DNA of 64,000 nucleotides, taken from Caulobacter sp. UNC279MFTsu5.1. GTDB lineage: Bacteria > Pseudomonadota > Alphaproteobacteria > Caulobacterales > Caulobacteraceae. The stretch covers positions 1 through 64,000 of the forward strand of contig NZ_FORN01000012.1 of the NCBI RefSeq assembly GCF_900114015.1, read 5' to 3'. Numbering within the stretch: the first letter of the stretch is position 1; every line of letters starts with the position of its first letter. A program made the position numbers and the translations under genes. The notes under the pieces are model-generated. The model worked only from the letters and a program-made list of their open reading frames with translations. It had not been told where the DNA came from and ran no database searches. Positions 25,216-33,904 of this stretch are shown here, in pieces.

Positions 25216-26202
25216 ATGGTTCGAACCCTATCGGCGCTGATCGGCGGAACGGTTCTGGCCCTGACGGCGGCCGCGGCCCTTGCTCAGACTCCGCCGCCGC
25301 AGTCGGTCGAACTGTTCCCGCAAGATCCCGGCAGCGCCGTGGTCGAGGAGCTGCAGGTGGTCGCCCGGCCGCCCGGCCCGGCCCTGTGGCTGGTCGAGAA
25401 GGGCGGCGCCAAACTCTACGTCGTCGGCTCGGCCCCGCCCCTGCCGCACCAGCTGAAATGGGACAGTCCCCGACTGGACCGCGCGATGGATCAGGCCAGC
25501 CTAGTGCTGGTCCCGCCCGAGGCCTCGGTCGGCCCGCTGCAGATCACCAAGTTCTTCCTGACCGGCGGCGGCGGGGTGCGCCAACCGTTCGGCAAGAAGC
25601 TGGAGAACCGCCTGCCTCCCGACCTGCTGGCCCGGTTCGTCAGCGCCCGCGAGCGCGCCGGCCGCACCGGCGTGCCCTACAAGGACTGGAAGCCCGCCGT
25701 GGCCGGCTTCGTCCTGCTGTCGGACTTCCGCCAGGCGGCGGGCCTGTCCGAGGCCAAGCCGGTCAGCACCATCGAGCGGATGGCCAAGGCCAAGGGCGTC
25801 AAGGTCAAGGCGATGAGCCAGTACCGGCTGGGCCCGATCCTCGCCAGCGCCGGCAAGCTGTCGGACGACGCCAACCTGGCCTGCCTGCGCGACGCCCTGA
25901 CCGAGCTCGAATATGACGGCGCCCATCCGACCGACATCGGGACCGACTGGGCCAACGGCGACCTGGCCAGCGTGCGGACCCGCTATTCGGCCTCGGCCGC
26001 GCAGCGTTGCGTGATGCGCGCGCCCGGCGGCCCGGCCCTGCTGGCCCAGCAGATTAGCCAGTCGGCCGACGCCTTGAACGAGGCCCTGAACCGGCCGGGC
26101 GTGACCGTCGCCGTCGTCGACCTGGCCTTCCTGCTTCCGGCCAACGGTGTCCTCGATCGCCTGAAGGCTTCCGGCGCGACCATCACCTCGCCCGCCGACT
26201 GA
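25216..26202 (+). CDS. secreted TraB/GumN-family protein
   Basis: 328 aa with a signal peptide (ALIGGTVLALTAAAALAQ). The TraB/GumN pattern is visible: LWLVEKGGAKLYVVGSAPPL near the start (the family usually has a GxxH there; the His is replaced, reading GSAPPLP), and a C-terminal VTVAVVDLAFLLPANGVLDR segment. Family members are thought to be Tiki-like metalloproteases or pheromone-shutdown proteins; loss of the N-terminal GxxH makes activity doubtful. The gene follows oxyR by 19 bp. Confidence 0.75.
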   Translation: MVRTLSALIGGTVLALTAAAALAQTPPPQSVELFPQDPGSAVVEELQVVARPPGPALWLVEKGGAKLYVVGSAPPLPHQLKWDSPRLDRAMDQASLVLVPPEASVGPLQITKFFLTGGGGVRQPFGKKLENRLPPDLLARFVSARERAGRTGVPYKDWKPAVAGFVLLSDFRQAAGLSEAKPVSTIERMAKAKGVKVKAMSQYRLGPILASAGKLSDDANLACLRDALTELEYDGAHPTDIGTDWANGDLASVRTRYSASAAQRCVMRAPGGPALLAQQISQSADALNEALNRPGVTVAVVDLAFLLPANGVLDRLKASGATITSPAD

Positions 26203-26337
26203 GACCCGCCCCCGCAAGCTTGAGCGCACGGCGAAATATCTAAGCTTCACAATACACCTTACGCTTGCACAACACGGATTTCCTCGCGAAGGTCATGGGG
26301 CCGAAGATCCCGGAGACGGATCGGCTGCGGGAGATCC

Positions 26338-26856
26338 ATGTCGCCAATCCGACAATTCATGGCATGGGCCTGCGCCCTGCCCCTGATCGGGGCCATGATT
26401 TGCGCTGACGCGACGATGGCCTCGACTCCCGTCCTGACCTGGGACGGCGCGAAGCGGCTGGGCGTCCAATGCTTGGTCGATCCCGACCGGACGCCGGACC
26501 GCCGCCGGCTCCAGGCCGCGCTCTGCGACCGGGTCAGGGTCCTGGCCGCCGACAAGGCGCCGATCCCGGTCGTCCTGCTGGCGCCGGGCGATCCCGGCCT
26601 GATCGCCGCCGACACCGCCGTCCTGCTGTTCCACGCCAACGTTCAGCCCGCCGACGGCGGCGCTGGGAGCGCCCCGCTGCTGGTCTTCAGCCTGCGCGTC
26701 TTCCGCGCCACGGCCGCGCCGTCCGAGCTGTTCGGCGCCGCGCCCCGCGCGACGCGCCTTCCCGCCAAGGGGACCAATCCAACTCCCCAGTTCGACGCGG
26801 CCGTGAACGCCGCGCTCGCCGAGACCCTGCCGTGGCGATCACGGCCGGCCCCCTGA
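26338..26856 (+). CDS. hypothetical exported protein
   Basis: 172 aa. A hydrophobic N-terminus (WACALPLIGAMICADATMAS) looks like a signal peptide cleaved near residue 30. The mature part has two cysteines (QCLVDPDR and ALCDRVRVLA) that may form a disulfide, a strand-rich centre (PLLVFSLRVFRATAAPSELF) and a helical end. I recognise no family. It precedes the RTX protease by 42 bp on the same strand, so cotranscription is possible. Confidence 0.65.
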   Translation: MSPIRQFMAWACALPLIGAMICADATMASTPVLTWDGAKRLGVQCLVDPDRTPDRRRLQAALCDRVRVLAADKAPIPVVLLAPGDPGLIAADTAVLLFHANVQPADGGAGSAPLLVFSLRVFRATAAPSELFGAAPRATRLPAKGTNPTPQFDAAVNAALAETLPWRSRPAP

Positions 26857-26898
26857 CCTCGGCGGAATGACCGCAACACCAGCCAACGGAAAGACCCG

Positions 26899-29034
26899 AT
26901 GCGCCTTCACGACGAAAGCCTGGACCAGGACCTCCATCGCGACATCGACTTCCCGGTCTTCCAGGGGCCGATCGACGTGGTCGCGCCGGCGCCGGACGTC
27001 TCGGTCGAACCCGTCAACGCCTCGGTGGACGGCCAAGGCGGCGCGATCCGCGGCAAGCCGGTGTTCACGATCGAGCAGGCGACCGCGCAGTTGCACCGGG
27101 GCGACGCCGGCTGGACACCCGGCGACATTGCCCACGCCACACCGCGCGACGGCGACGTCAGCGTGCTCAACTTCGGCTTCCACACCGCCGAAAGCATGTT
27201 CGCCGAACCCTATGTCTACGAAGAGGGCGGGCAACTGTACGGCCGTCCCGAATATTTCGGCTTCGCGCCGTTCACCGAAGCCCAGAAGGCCGCGGCCCGC
27301 GAGGCCATGGCCAGCTGGGACGACCTGATCGCCCCCACCCTAGTGGAGACCGCCCCCGAACAGGCCGACATCACCTTCGCCAACTACACCAACCGGCCCG
27401 GCACCCAGGCCTATGCCTACCTGCCGCACGACTACACGCCCGACAACGCCGACCTGATCGCCGGCGACGTCTGGGTCAGCGCCAACCAGCCCAGCAACTT
27501 CCAGCTGGACGAGGGCCTCTACGGCATCCACACCCTGACCCACGAAAGCGGCCACGCCCTGGGGCTGGAGCACCCCGGCGACTACAACGCCGCCCCTGGC
27601 GTCAGCATCACCTACGCGGCCAACGCCGAGTATTACCAGGACAGCCGCGCCTACAGCATCATGTCCTACTTCCCCGCCTCCGAGACCGGGGCGCGGCACT
27701 TCGACTTCAACCTCTCGGCCACGGTCTACGCCTCGACCCCGCTGGTGCACGACATCGCCGCCATCCAGGCGATCTATGGCGCCGACATGACCACCCGCAC
27801 GGGCGACACGACCTACGGCTTCAACAGCAACGCCGGCCGCGATTCCTACGACTTCACCAAGACCCCGGCCCCGGTCATGGCCATCTGGGACGCCGGCGGG
27901 ATCGACACCCTGGACGCCTCGGGCTACGCGACCGACCAGGTCATCGACCTGACCCCCGGCGCGCTCAGCAGCGTCGGCGGAGTGACCTACGACACCGCCC
28001 CGTCGTTCGAGCAGGTCAACGCCAACCGGGCGGCGGCCGGCTACGCCCCGGTGGCCCTGTCGACCTACACGTCCAACATGGCCCTGCTGGCCGCCAATCC
28101 GGTGGTCGGCCGGCTCACCGACAACGTCGCCATCGCCTATGGCGCGACGATCGAGAACGCGGTGGGCGGCTCGGGTTCGGACTGGTTGATCGGCAATACG
28201 GCGGCCAACACCCTGACCGGCAACGCCGGGAACGATACGCTGGAAGGCCGCGACGGGGCTGACATCCTGATCGGCGGCCTGGGCAATGACGTGCTGGACG
28301 GCGGAACGGGCGTCGACAGGATGACCGGTGGGGCCGGCGACGACCGCTACATCGTCGACAACTGGCGCGACACGGTGACCGAACTGGCCGGCGGCGGGAT
28401 CGACACCGTCTGGAGCTCGATCAGCTACAGTCTCTCCGCCAACCTAGAGAACCTGCGACTGACCGGCGCCGCCGCCCTGGGCACGGGCAACGGCTCGGCC
28501 AACCTCATCGAGGGCAACGACGCCTTCAACCTGCTGAGCGGCGAAGGGGGCGCCGACAGCCTGTTCGGGGCGGGCGGCAAGGACATCCTGCTTGGCGGGT
28601 CGGGCAATGACCGGCTGAACGGCGGAGCCGATTTCGACATCCTGGCTGGCGGCGCCGGGAACGACGTCTTCGTGTTCGACAGCGCTTCGTTCGACAAGGA
28701 CGGCCTGTCGATCGACTACATCAGCGATTACGGCCGGGGCGACCTGTTCGATTTCAGCGCGCTGGACGCCAACGGCGCGCTGGACGGCGACCAGGCCTTC
28801 TCGCTGGTCTCCCACCTCACCGCCAGCGGCTTGGGCCAGCTCATGGTCAGCACCTATGCCAGCATCTTCTCGGCGGTCGGCGCCCTGGGCGGCGTCGACC
28901 TGGGGCTGTTCGGACTGGGCGGACTGTTCAGCCAGGCCTCGATCATCTGGGGCGACCTGGACGGCGACGCCCATTCGGACTTCGCCCTGCTGGTCTCGGG
29001 CGGCGGGCTGTCGACCAGCGGCTGGCTGCTTTAA
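26899..29034 (+). CDS. serralysin-like RTX metalloprotease (M10B)
   Basis: 711 aa. The astacin/metzincin zinc site is THESGHALGLEHPGDYN with His215, Glu216, His219 and His225, and the Met-turn is SIMSYF with Met255 and Tyr257. After the protease domain, residues about 420-470 and 540-600 hold GGxGxDxLx calcium-binding repeats (GNAGNDTLEGRDGADILIGG and GEGGADSLFGAGGKDILLGG). There is no Sec signal, as expected for type I secretion by an uncleaved C-terminus. C. crescentus has a related S-layer-associated protease, Sap; whether this is its orthologue needs a search. No type I exporter is in the window. The linker 470-540 resembles the NLENLRLTG strand repeats often seen with RTX. Confidence 0.92.
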   Translation: MRLHDESLDQDLHRDIDFPVFQGPIDVVAPAPDVSVEPVNASVDGQGGAIRGKPVFTIEQATAQLHRGDAGWTPGDIAHATPRDGDVSVLNFGFHTAESMFAEPYVYEEGGQLYGRPEYFGFAPFTEAQKAAAREAMASWDDLIAPTLVETAPEQADITFANYTNRPGTQAYAYLPHDYTPDNADLIAGDVWVSANQPSNFQLDEGLYGIHTLTHESGHALGLEHPGDYNAAPGVSITYAANAEYYQDSRAYSIMSYFPASETGARHFDFNLSATVYASTPLVHDIAAIQAIYGADMTTRTGDTTYGFNSNAGRDSYDFTKTPAPVMAIWDAGGIDTLDASGYATDQVIDLTPGALSSVGGVTYDTAPSFEQVNANRAAAGYAPVALSTYTSNMALLAANPVVGRLTDNVAIAYGATIENAVGGSGSDWLIGNTAANTLTGNAGNDTLEGRDGADILIGGLGNDVLDGGTGVDRMTGGAGDDRYIVDNWRDTVTELAGGGIDTVWSSISYSLSANLENLRLTGAAALGTGNGSANLIEGNDAFNLLSGEGGADSLFGAGGKDILLGGSGNDRLNGGADFDILAGGAGNDVFVFDSASFDKDGLSIDYISDYGRGDLFDFSALDANGALDGDQAFSLVSHLTASGLGQLMVSTYASIFSAVGALGGVDLGLFGLGGLFSQASIIWGDLDGDAHSDFALLVSGGGLSTSGWLL

Positions 29035-29042
29035 GGCCGCCC

Positions 29043-29072
29043 GGCCGGCCGGTCTTGCCTGACCGGCCGGCC
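29043..29072. terminator. GC-rich hairpin after the RTX protease gene
   Basis: GGCCGGCCGGTC (29043-29054) and GACCGGCCGGCC (29061-29072), a perfect 12-bp stem with a TTGCCT loop, 9 bp past the stop. No T-run follows, so termination is likely but not certain. Confidence 0.55.
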
Positions 29073-29113
29073 ATGAATACCTCGACCGCGACACCGAACC
29101 CGAGGACCTCGTC

Positions 29114-29506
29114 ATGCGCCTGCTCGGCATCGACCACGTGGTGATCCGCGCCCGCGACCCCGTCGCCATGGAGCGGTTCTATGTCGAGGTGCTGGGCTGC
29201 GTGGTCGAGCGGCGGCAGGACGCCATCGGCCTGGTGCAGCTGCGGGCCGGCGCCCACTTGATCGACCTGGTCGACGTCGCCGGCCGCCTGGGCCGAATGG
29301 GCGGTCCCGCACCGGGGCCGGACGGCCACAACATGGACCACCTGTGCCTGCGGGTGGTCGACTTCGACGTCGATGTGGTCCGCGCCCACCTGGAAGCCCA
29401 CGGCGTGGCGATCGGCGACATCGGCGAACGCTACGGCTCGACCGGCGAGGCGGTGTCGCTCTACCTGTCCGACCCTGAAGGCAACGGGCTGGAGCTGCGG
29501 GGCTAG
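29114..29506 (+). CDS. VOC-family (glyoxalase/bleomycin-resistance-like) protein
   Basis: 130 aa. Typical single-chain VOC layout with two beta-alpha-beta modules: LLGIDHVVIRARDPVAMERF gives the first metal-ligand His, GHNMDHLCLRVVDFDVD the second, and VSLYLSDPEGNGLELRG the closing Glu. Metal-dependent lyase or dioxygenase activity is possible; the substrate is unknown. The gene stands alone. Confidence 0.88.
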   Translation: MRLLGIDHVVIRARDPVAMERFYVEVLGCVVERRQDAIGLVQLRAGAHLIDLVDVAGRLGRMGGPAPGPDGHNMDHLCLRVVDFDVDVVRAHLEAHGVAIGDIGERYGSTGEAVSLYLSDPEGNGLELRG

Positions 29507-29556
29507 GCCCTTGGTTGTTTCCTTCGGCTAAGCTATCCCGGACTTCCGGGGAGCCC

Positions 29557-30927
29557 ATGCGCGCATCAGTTCTTTCTTTCGTCGCCAGCCTGATCGCCTG
29601 TTGCCTGGCCACGCAGGCTGTGGCCCAGACGAGCGACAGTGCTCGGATTGAAGCCTTCATCCAGGTGGCGAACGCTGGCGACTGTACGGGCTCTCCGGCC
29701 ATGGCGGACTTGGCGCTGTCCGACCGTCTGGACAGATTTCACGGCGCGCGCCTGGCGGTGGCGACCGCGATCTGCGCCGCTCGAGAGGGACGATTCGATC
29801 TAACAGACCGCCTAATCGTGCAGGCGTCCCTGGCTCCGTTGTCGGGAACCGAAGTGCAGGTGCGCTTCGCGTTCTACTACCTGATCGAGCGACTGACGGA
29901 CATTCCAGGCGCCGGAGCATCCGCCGCCCGCGCCGCCGAGGCCATAAACAAGCTTGATCGTTTTCCGAATCGGACGATCGGATCCACCGAGATTGGCGTC
30001 ATGGCGATGTTCGCGGCGAGCCGCGACATCGAAGGCCTGGAGCGCCTGACTCAAATTGACCGGCAGGGATCCCTCTCGATCCAGACGGACCGCCGCTTCG
30101 CCACCGCCTGGCTGAGACCGCCCGAACTGACCGCCGCCATCGACCGGCCGCTCAAATCGCCAGCGCCGCCCTTGGGCGAGGACTGGACACGGGAGCTGGC
30201 CAGCTTGAGCCGTGAAGGCGACGAGGCGGCAGTGCTCTCCGCCGCGCGCCGGTTCATGCGCGCCGATATCGAAAACACCCAGCCTTTCGGACTGGCGTTC
30301 GGCAAAACTGGGACTGGCGGCGATGGCCAGCGGGCCTGGCTCGTGCAGCGGCTCCTTGAGGACGGCCGTGTCGACGAGGCGCGCGAGGTTCTGGATGCCG
30401 AAGCGGTCGGCAAGGCCGGCAAGTCGGGCGACATGCTTTTCGTCCCAGGCCTGACTGGGGTGATCGAAGGCCTGATCCGCTCGGATCGCCCGGACGAGGC
30501 CAACCGACTGCTGGACTGGTGGAACGTGGCGCAGAAGCAGGACAAGACCGAATATGTCGGCTATTCCCGAGATGATGATGTAACCCTCTGGCCGCTGCGC
30601 GCGCTGCAAGCCTGCCTGAAAGGCGACCATGTCGCTCGGCTTGACCCCATCAACTGGCGCGTCAGCTTAACCTGCAATGATCCCGAAGACCGAACGGCGG
30701 CCCTGCTGATCCAAGCGTTGAGTGGTCCCGGACGCCGCAACGAAATGCTTCAAGCCGTCAACCTGCCGCCGATGCATCCGCCGCTCGGCAAGACTGACGA
30801 AGACTATCGCCGACGCTGGAACGCCCTGCTCGCTCGACCCGACGTTTCGGCGGCGATCGAGCGCTACGGACGCCGCCTGCCACCTGAAACGGCCTGGCGG
30901 CTGTCGCGGGCCTATCCGGCGTTTTGA
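29557..30927 (+). CDS. hypothetical exported helical-repeat protein
   Basis: 456 aa. A signal peptide (ASVLSFVASLIACCLATQAVAQ) ends near residue 24. The rest is alpha-helical with TPR-like pairs, for example LVQRLLEDGRVDEAREVLDA and GVIEGLIRSDRPDEANRLLD, which suggests a periplasmic scaffold. No catalytic motif is seen. Its codon choice is slightly less GC-biased than its neighbours. The start at MRASVL is preferred over upstream codons because it begins the signal peptide. Confidence 0.65.
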   Translation: MRASVLSFVASLIACCLATQAVAQTSDSARIEAFIQVANAGDCTGSPAMADLALSDRLDRFHGARLAVATAICAAREGRFDLTDRLIVQASLAPLSGTEVQVRFAFYYLIERLTDIPGAGASAARAAEAINKLDRFPNRTIGSTEIGVMAMFAASRDIEGLERLTQIDRQGSLSIQTDRRFATAWLRPPELTAAIDRPLKSPAPPLGEDWTRELASLSREGDEAAVLSAARRFMRADIENTQPFGLAFGKTGTGGDGQRAWLVQRLLEDGRVDEAREVLDAEAVGKAGKSGDMLFVPGLTGVIEGLIRSDRPDEANRLLDWWNVAQKQDKTEYVGYSRDDDVTLWPLRALQACLKGDHVARLDPINWRVSLTCNDPEDRTAALLIQALSGPGRRNEMLQAVNLPPMHPPLGKTDEDYRRRWNALLARPDVSAAIERYGRRLPPETAWRLSRAYPAF

Positions 30928-30965
30928 CTCCCGGCTCCCTTTCGTGCATAAGCGCGCCCTTCCGG

Positions 30966-30973
30966 CGCTATAT
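30966..30973 (+). promoter_or_regulatory. candidate -10 element (GCTATATC) upstream of ffh
   Basis: GCTATATC fits the Caulobacter housekeeping -10 consensus GCTANAWC. No good TTGACGS -35 is found at the expected distance. It would give a leader of about 130 nt that contains a CCCCCGT/ACGGGGG hairpin (31043-31049 with 31064-31070). Confidence 0.35.
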
Positions 30974-31111
30974 CAGCAGCGCCTCCACCGTCACGACCCC
31001 GGCCTGTTAGCGCAGGATCCATCCGGACGAGGACGGCGAGGACCCCCGTCGACGCGATCGTCCACGGGGGCTGATTGCGTTTGGTCTTGAGTTCGGGATC
31101 CAGGGTTCGAC

Positions 31112-32647
31112 ATGTTCGACGGCCTTACAGAGCGACTTTCAGGGGTCTTCGACCGCCTCGGCGGTCGCGGCGTGCTGTCCGAGAAGGACATCGACGAGGC
31201 GCTGCGCGAGGTCCGCGTCGCCCTTCTGGAAGCCGACGTCGCCCTGCCGGTGGTCAAGGACTTCATCAGCAAGGCCAAGGAAAGCGCTTCGGGCGAAGCG
31301 GTCATCCGCTCGGTCAAGCCGGCCGACCAGGTGGTCAAGATCGTCTATGACGGCCTGGTCGACATGCTGGGCGGCGAGGTCGCGACCGGCCTGAACCTGG
31401 CCCTGAACCCGCCGTCGGTGATCCTGATGGCCGGCCTGCAGGGCTCCGGCAAAACCACCACCACCGGCAAGCTGGCCCTGCGGCTGAATAAGGTCGAGCG
31501 CAAGAAGGTGCTGGTCGCCTCGCTCGACACCCGCCGCCCGGCCGCCATGGAACAGCTGGCCATGCTGGCCAAGCAGGTCGAGGTCGAGAGCCTGCCGATC
31601 GTCGCCGGCCAGAGCGCCGCCGACATCGCCAAGCGCGCCCTGACCGCCGCCAAGCTGGGCGGCTACGACGTCCTGATCCTCGACACCGCCGGCCGCACCA
31701 CGCTGGACGAGGCGATGATGAGCGAGGCGGCGGAAATCGCCCGCATCGCCACGCCGACCGAGACCCTGTTGGTCGCCGACAGCCTGACCGGCCAGGACGC
31801 GGTGCGCACGGCCAAGGCCTTCCACGAGCGCCTGCCGCTGACCGGCCTGATCCTGACCCGCGCCGACGGCGACGGCCGCGGCGGGGCGGCGCTGTCGATG
31901 CGCCACGTCACCGGCCTGCCGATCAAGTTCCTGGGCGCCGGCGAGAAGATCGACGCCCTGGACGTGTTCGACGCCCGCCGCGTGGCCGGCCGGATCCTGG
32001 GTCAGGGCGACGTCGTCGCCCTGGTCGAGAAGGCCGCCCAGGACCTCGACGTGGCCGAAGCCGAGCGCATGGCCAAGAAGCTGGCCAAGGGCCAGTTCGA
32101 CCTCAACGACCTGTCGGCCCAGCTGTCGCAGATGCAGAAGATGGGCGGCATGCAGGGCATCATGGGCCTGCTGCCGGGAGTCCAGAAGGTCAAGAAGCAG
32201 ATCGCCGAGAGCGGCATCGACGACAGCATCTTCCGCCGCCAGCAGGCGATCATCTCGTCGATGACCAAGCTTGAGCGCAAGAAGCCCGACATCCTGGCCG
32301 CCTCCCGCAAGCGCCGCATCGCGGCCGGGGCCGGCGTCGATGTGGCCGAGGTCAACCGCCTGCTCAAGCAGCACCGCCAGATGGCCGACATGTTCAAGGC
32401 CATGAGCAAGGACGGCGGCAAGGGCATGGCCCGCATGGCCGCCATGATGGGCGGCGGCGACATGTCCCGGCTCAAAGCCATGGGCGGCGGCAAGATGGCC
32501 GCGCCCGACCAGACTTCCGCGGGGGGCCTTGGCGGCCTTCCGGGGCTCCCCGGTCTTCCGGGATCCGGGGGCGGCGGCGACGCCAAGCCCAACCTCCTGT
32601 CCGGACTGGGCGGCCTGCCCCCCGGCTTCAACCCGTTCAAGAAATAG
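31112..32647 (+). CDS. ffh: signal recognition particle protein Ffh
   Basis: 511 aa SRP GTPase that binds 4.5S RNA and signal sequences. N domain about 1-90, then the G domain with GLQGSGKTTTTGKLALR, DTRRPAAMEQLAMLA, DTAGRTTLDE and TRADGDGRGGAALS. The methionine-rich M domain follows (MQKMGGMQGIMGLLPG; SGIDDSIFRRQQAIISSMT). A Gly/Pro/Met-rich tail (GGLGGLPGLPGLPGSGGGGD) ends the protein. First gene of the ffh-rpsP block, a conserved bacterial order. Confidence 0.98.
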   Translation: MFDGLTERLSGVFDRLGGRGVLSEKDIDEALREVRVALLEADVALPVVKDFISKAKESASGEAVIRSVKPADQVVKIVYDGLVDMLGGEVATGLNLALNPPSVILMAGLQGSGKTTTTGKLALRLNKVERKKVLVASLDTRRPAAMEQLAMLAKQVEVESLPIVAGQSAADIAKRALTAAKLGGYDVLILDTAGRTTLDEAMMSEAAEIARIATPTETLLVADSLTGQDAVRTAKAFHERLPLTGLILTRADGDGRGGAALSMRHVTGLPIKFLGAGEKIDALDVFDARRVAGRILGQGDVVALVEKAAQDLDVAEAERMAKKLAKGQFDLNDLSAQLSQMQKMGGMQGIMGLLPGVQKVKKQIAESGIDDSIFRRQQAIISSMTKLERKKPDILAASRKRRIAAGAGVDVAEVNRLLKQHRQMADMFKAMSKDGGKGMARMAAMMGGGDMSRLKAMGGGKMAAPDQTSAGGLGGLPGLPGLPGSGGGGDAKPNLLSGLGGLPPGFNPFKK

Positions 32648-32671
32648 AACTTTAGACCAAGGACTAAGACT

Positions 32672-33178
32672 ATGCTGAAGATCCGTCTCGCCCGTGGCGG
32701 CGCCAAGAAGCGCCCCTACTACTCGATCGTCGTCGCCGACAGCCACTCGCCCCGCGACGGCCGCTTCATCGAGAAGGTCGGCACCTACAACCCGCTGCTC
32801 AAGAAGGACGACGCCGCGCGCGTGACCCTGAAGGTCGAGTCCATCCAGGAGTGGCTCAAGAAGGGCGCCCAGCCGACCGACCGCGTCGCCCGCTTCCTGG
32901 CCGCCCAAGGCCTGACCACCTGGGCCCACGGCAACAACCCGCAGAAGGGCGCCCCGGGCAAGAAGGCTCAGGAGCGCATCGCCGAACGCGCCCAGCGCGA
33001 AGAAGAGCGCGCCGCCGCCGAAGCCCAGGCCAAGGAAGACGCTAAGGCCGCCGCTGAAGCCGCCGCCGCCGCGGCCGCCGAAGCCGCCGCCGCTCCGGCT
33101 CCGGAGCCGGAAGTCGTCGCCGAAGAGGCTCCGGCCGCCGAAGAAGCCCCGGCTTCGGAAGAAACCACCGAAGGCTAA
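32672..33178 (+). CDS. rpsP: 30S ribosomal protein S16
   Basis: 168 aa. The conserved S16 core occupies residues 1-80: [38 protein letters not shown] and a [14 protein letters not shown] segment. The remaining half is an Ala/Glu/Lys low-complexity extension ending [10 protein letters not shown]16 is usually 80-90 aa; such tails are known in Caulobacterales. It is 24 bp after ffh and followed by a strong terminator. Confidence 0.97.
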   Translation: MLKIRLARGGAKKRPYYSIVVADSHSPRDGRFIEKVGTYNPLLKKDDAARVTLKVESIQEWLKKGAQPTDRVARFLAAQGLTTWAHGNNPQKGAPGKKAQERIAERAQREEERAAAEAQAKEDAKAAAEAAAAAAAEAAAAPAPEPEVVAEEAPAAEEAPASEETTEG

Positions 33179-33190
33179 GGCTTTCGGACG

Positions 33191-33231
33191 CGCCGCCGCC
33201 GGACACCCGTTCGGCGGCGGCGTTTTCTTTT
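33191..33231 (+). terminator. intrinsic terminator after rpsP
   Basis: CGCCGCCGCCG (33191-33201) and CGGCGGCGGCG (33212-33222) form a perfect 11-bp stem with a 10-nt loop, followed by TTTTCTTTT. It lies between the rpsP stop and the rimM ATG, so rimM depends on read-through or its own promoter. Confidence 0.88.
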
Positions 33232-33241
33232 GCGCGCTCTC

Positions 33242-33814
33242 ATGACCTCGCCCCCCGCTCAGACCCTGATCCTGGTCGGCCGCGTCGCCGGCGGCTTCGG
33301 CGTGCGCGGCGAGGTGCGCATCGCGACCTATACCGAAGACCCGCTGACCCTGACCAAGTTCAAGGTGCTGACGCGCCAGGACGGCTCGCCCGCCCTGACC
33401 CTGACCACCGCCCGCGTGGCCAAGGACGGCGTCGTCGCCCGTTGCGTCGGGATCGACACCAAGGAAGCCGCCGACGCCCTGCGCGGCCTGCGCCTCTACG
33501 TGCCGCGCTCGGCTCTGCCGGAGCCCGACGAGGACGAATTCTACCTGGCCGACCTGATCGGCCTGACCGTCCGCCACGTGGCGACCAAAGAGCTGATCGG
33601 CAAGATCAAGAGCGTCCAGAACTTCGGCGCCGACGACCTGCTGGAGATCAGCCCCGCCCTGGGCGGCCAGACCTGGTACCTGCCCTTCACCCGCGCCGCC
33701 GTGCCCGAGGTGAAAATCGCCGAGGGCCTGGTCCTGGCCGATCCGCCGACGATGGTGGGCGAGCCGGAAGGACCGGTCGAGGACGAAGACGACGCCGAGC
33801 GCCACGACGACTGA
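33242..33814 (+). CDS. rimM: ribosome maturation factor RimM
   Basis: 190 aa; assists 30S head assembly and binds S19. The N-terminal RimM domain begins LILVGRVAGGFGVRGEVRIA, and the PRC-barrel domain includes DEFYLADLIGLTVRHVATKE and ILPFTRAAVPEV-like sequence (WYLPFTRAAVPEVKIAEG). The acidic end (GPVEDEDDAERHDD) is an extension. I start at the ATG at 33242; an upstream in-frame TTG lies inside the terminator T-run. trmD and rplS, which normally follow, are absent. Confidence 0.95.
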   Translation: MTSPPAQTLILVGRVAGGFGVRGEVRIATYTEDPLTLTKFKVLTRQDGSPALTLTTARVAKDGVVARCVGIDTKEAADALRGLRLYVPRSALPEPDEDEFYLADLIGLTVRHVATKELIGKIKSVQNFGADDLLEISPALGGQTWYLPFTRAAVPEVKIAEGLVLADPPTMVGEPEGPVEDEDDAERHDD

Positions 33815-33858
33815 GTTGCTCCTCTTCCTCCCGCTCATGGGAAGAATAGGTTGTTCAG

Positions 33859-33885
33859 CTTGATGTCGCATTTTGCGACATCAAG
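33859..33885. promoter_or_regulatory. perfect 12-bp palindrome between rimM and tesB
   Basis: CTTGATGTCGCA (33859-33870) and TGCGACATCAAG (33874-33885) with a TTT spacer. It lies between the converging stops of rimM and tesB. As RNA it is a stable hairpin but has no T-run on either strand. It may be a bidirectional terminator; the AT-tipped symmetric form also resembles a repressor operator. Confidence 0.5.
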
Positions 33886-33904
33886 TTCGCGGTGACCGTC
33901 TAGC

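Noticed and set aside
31139-33871. 910-aa minus-strand frame across ffh, rpsP and rimM
   Set aside because: Runs antisense through three conserved genes and a terminator; no homology character.
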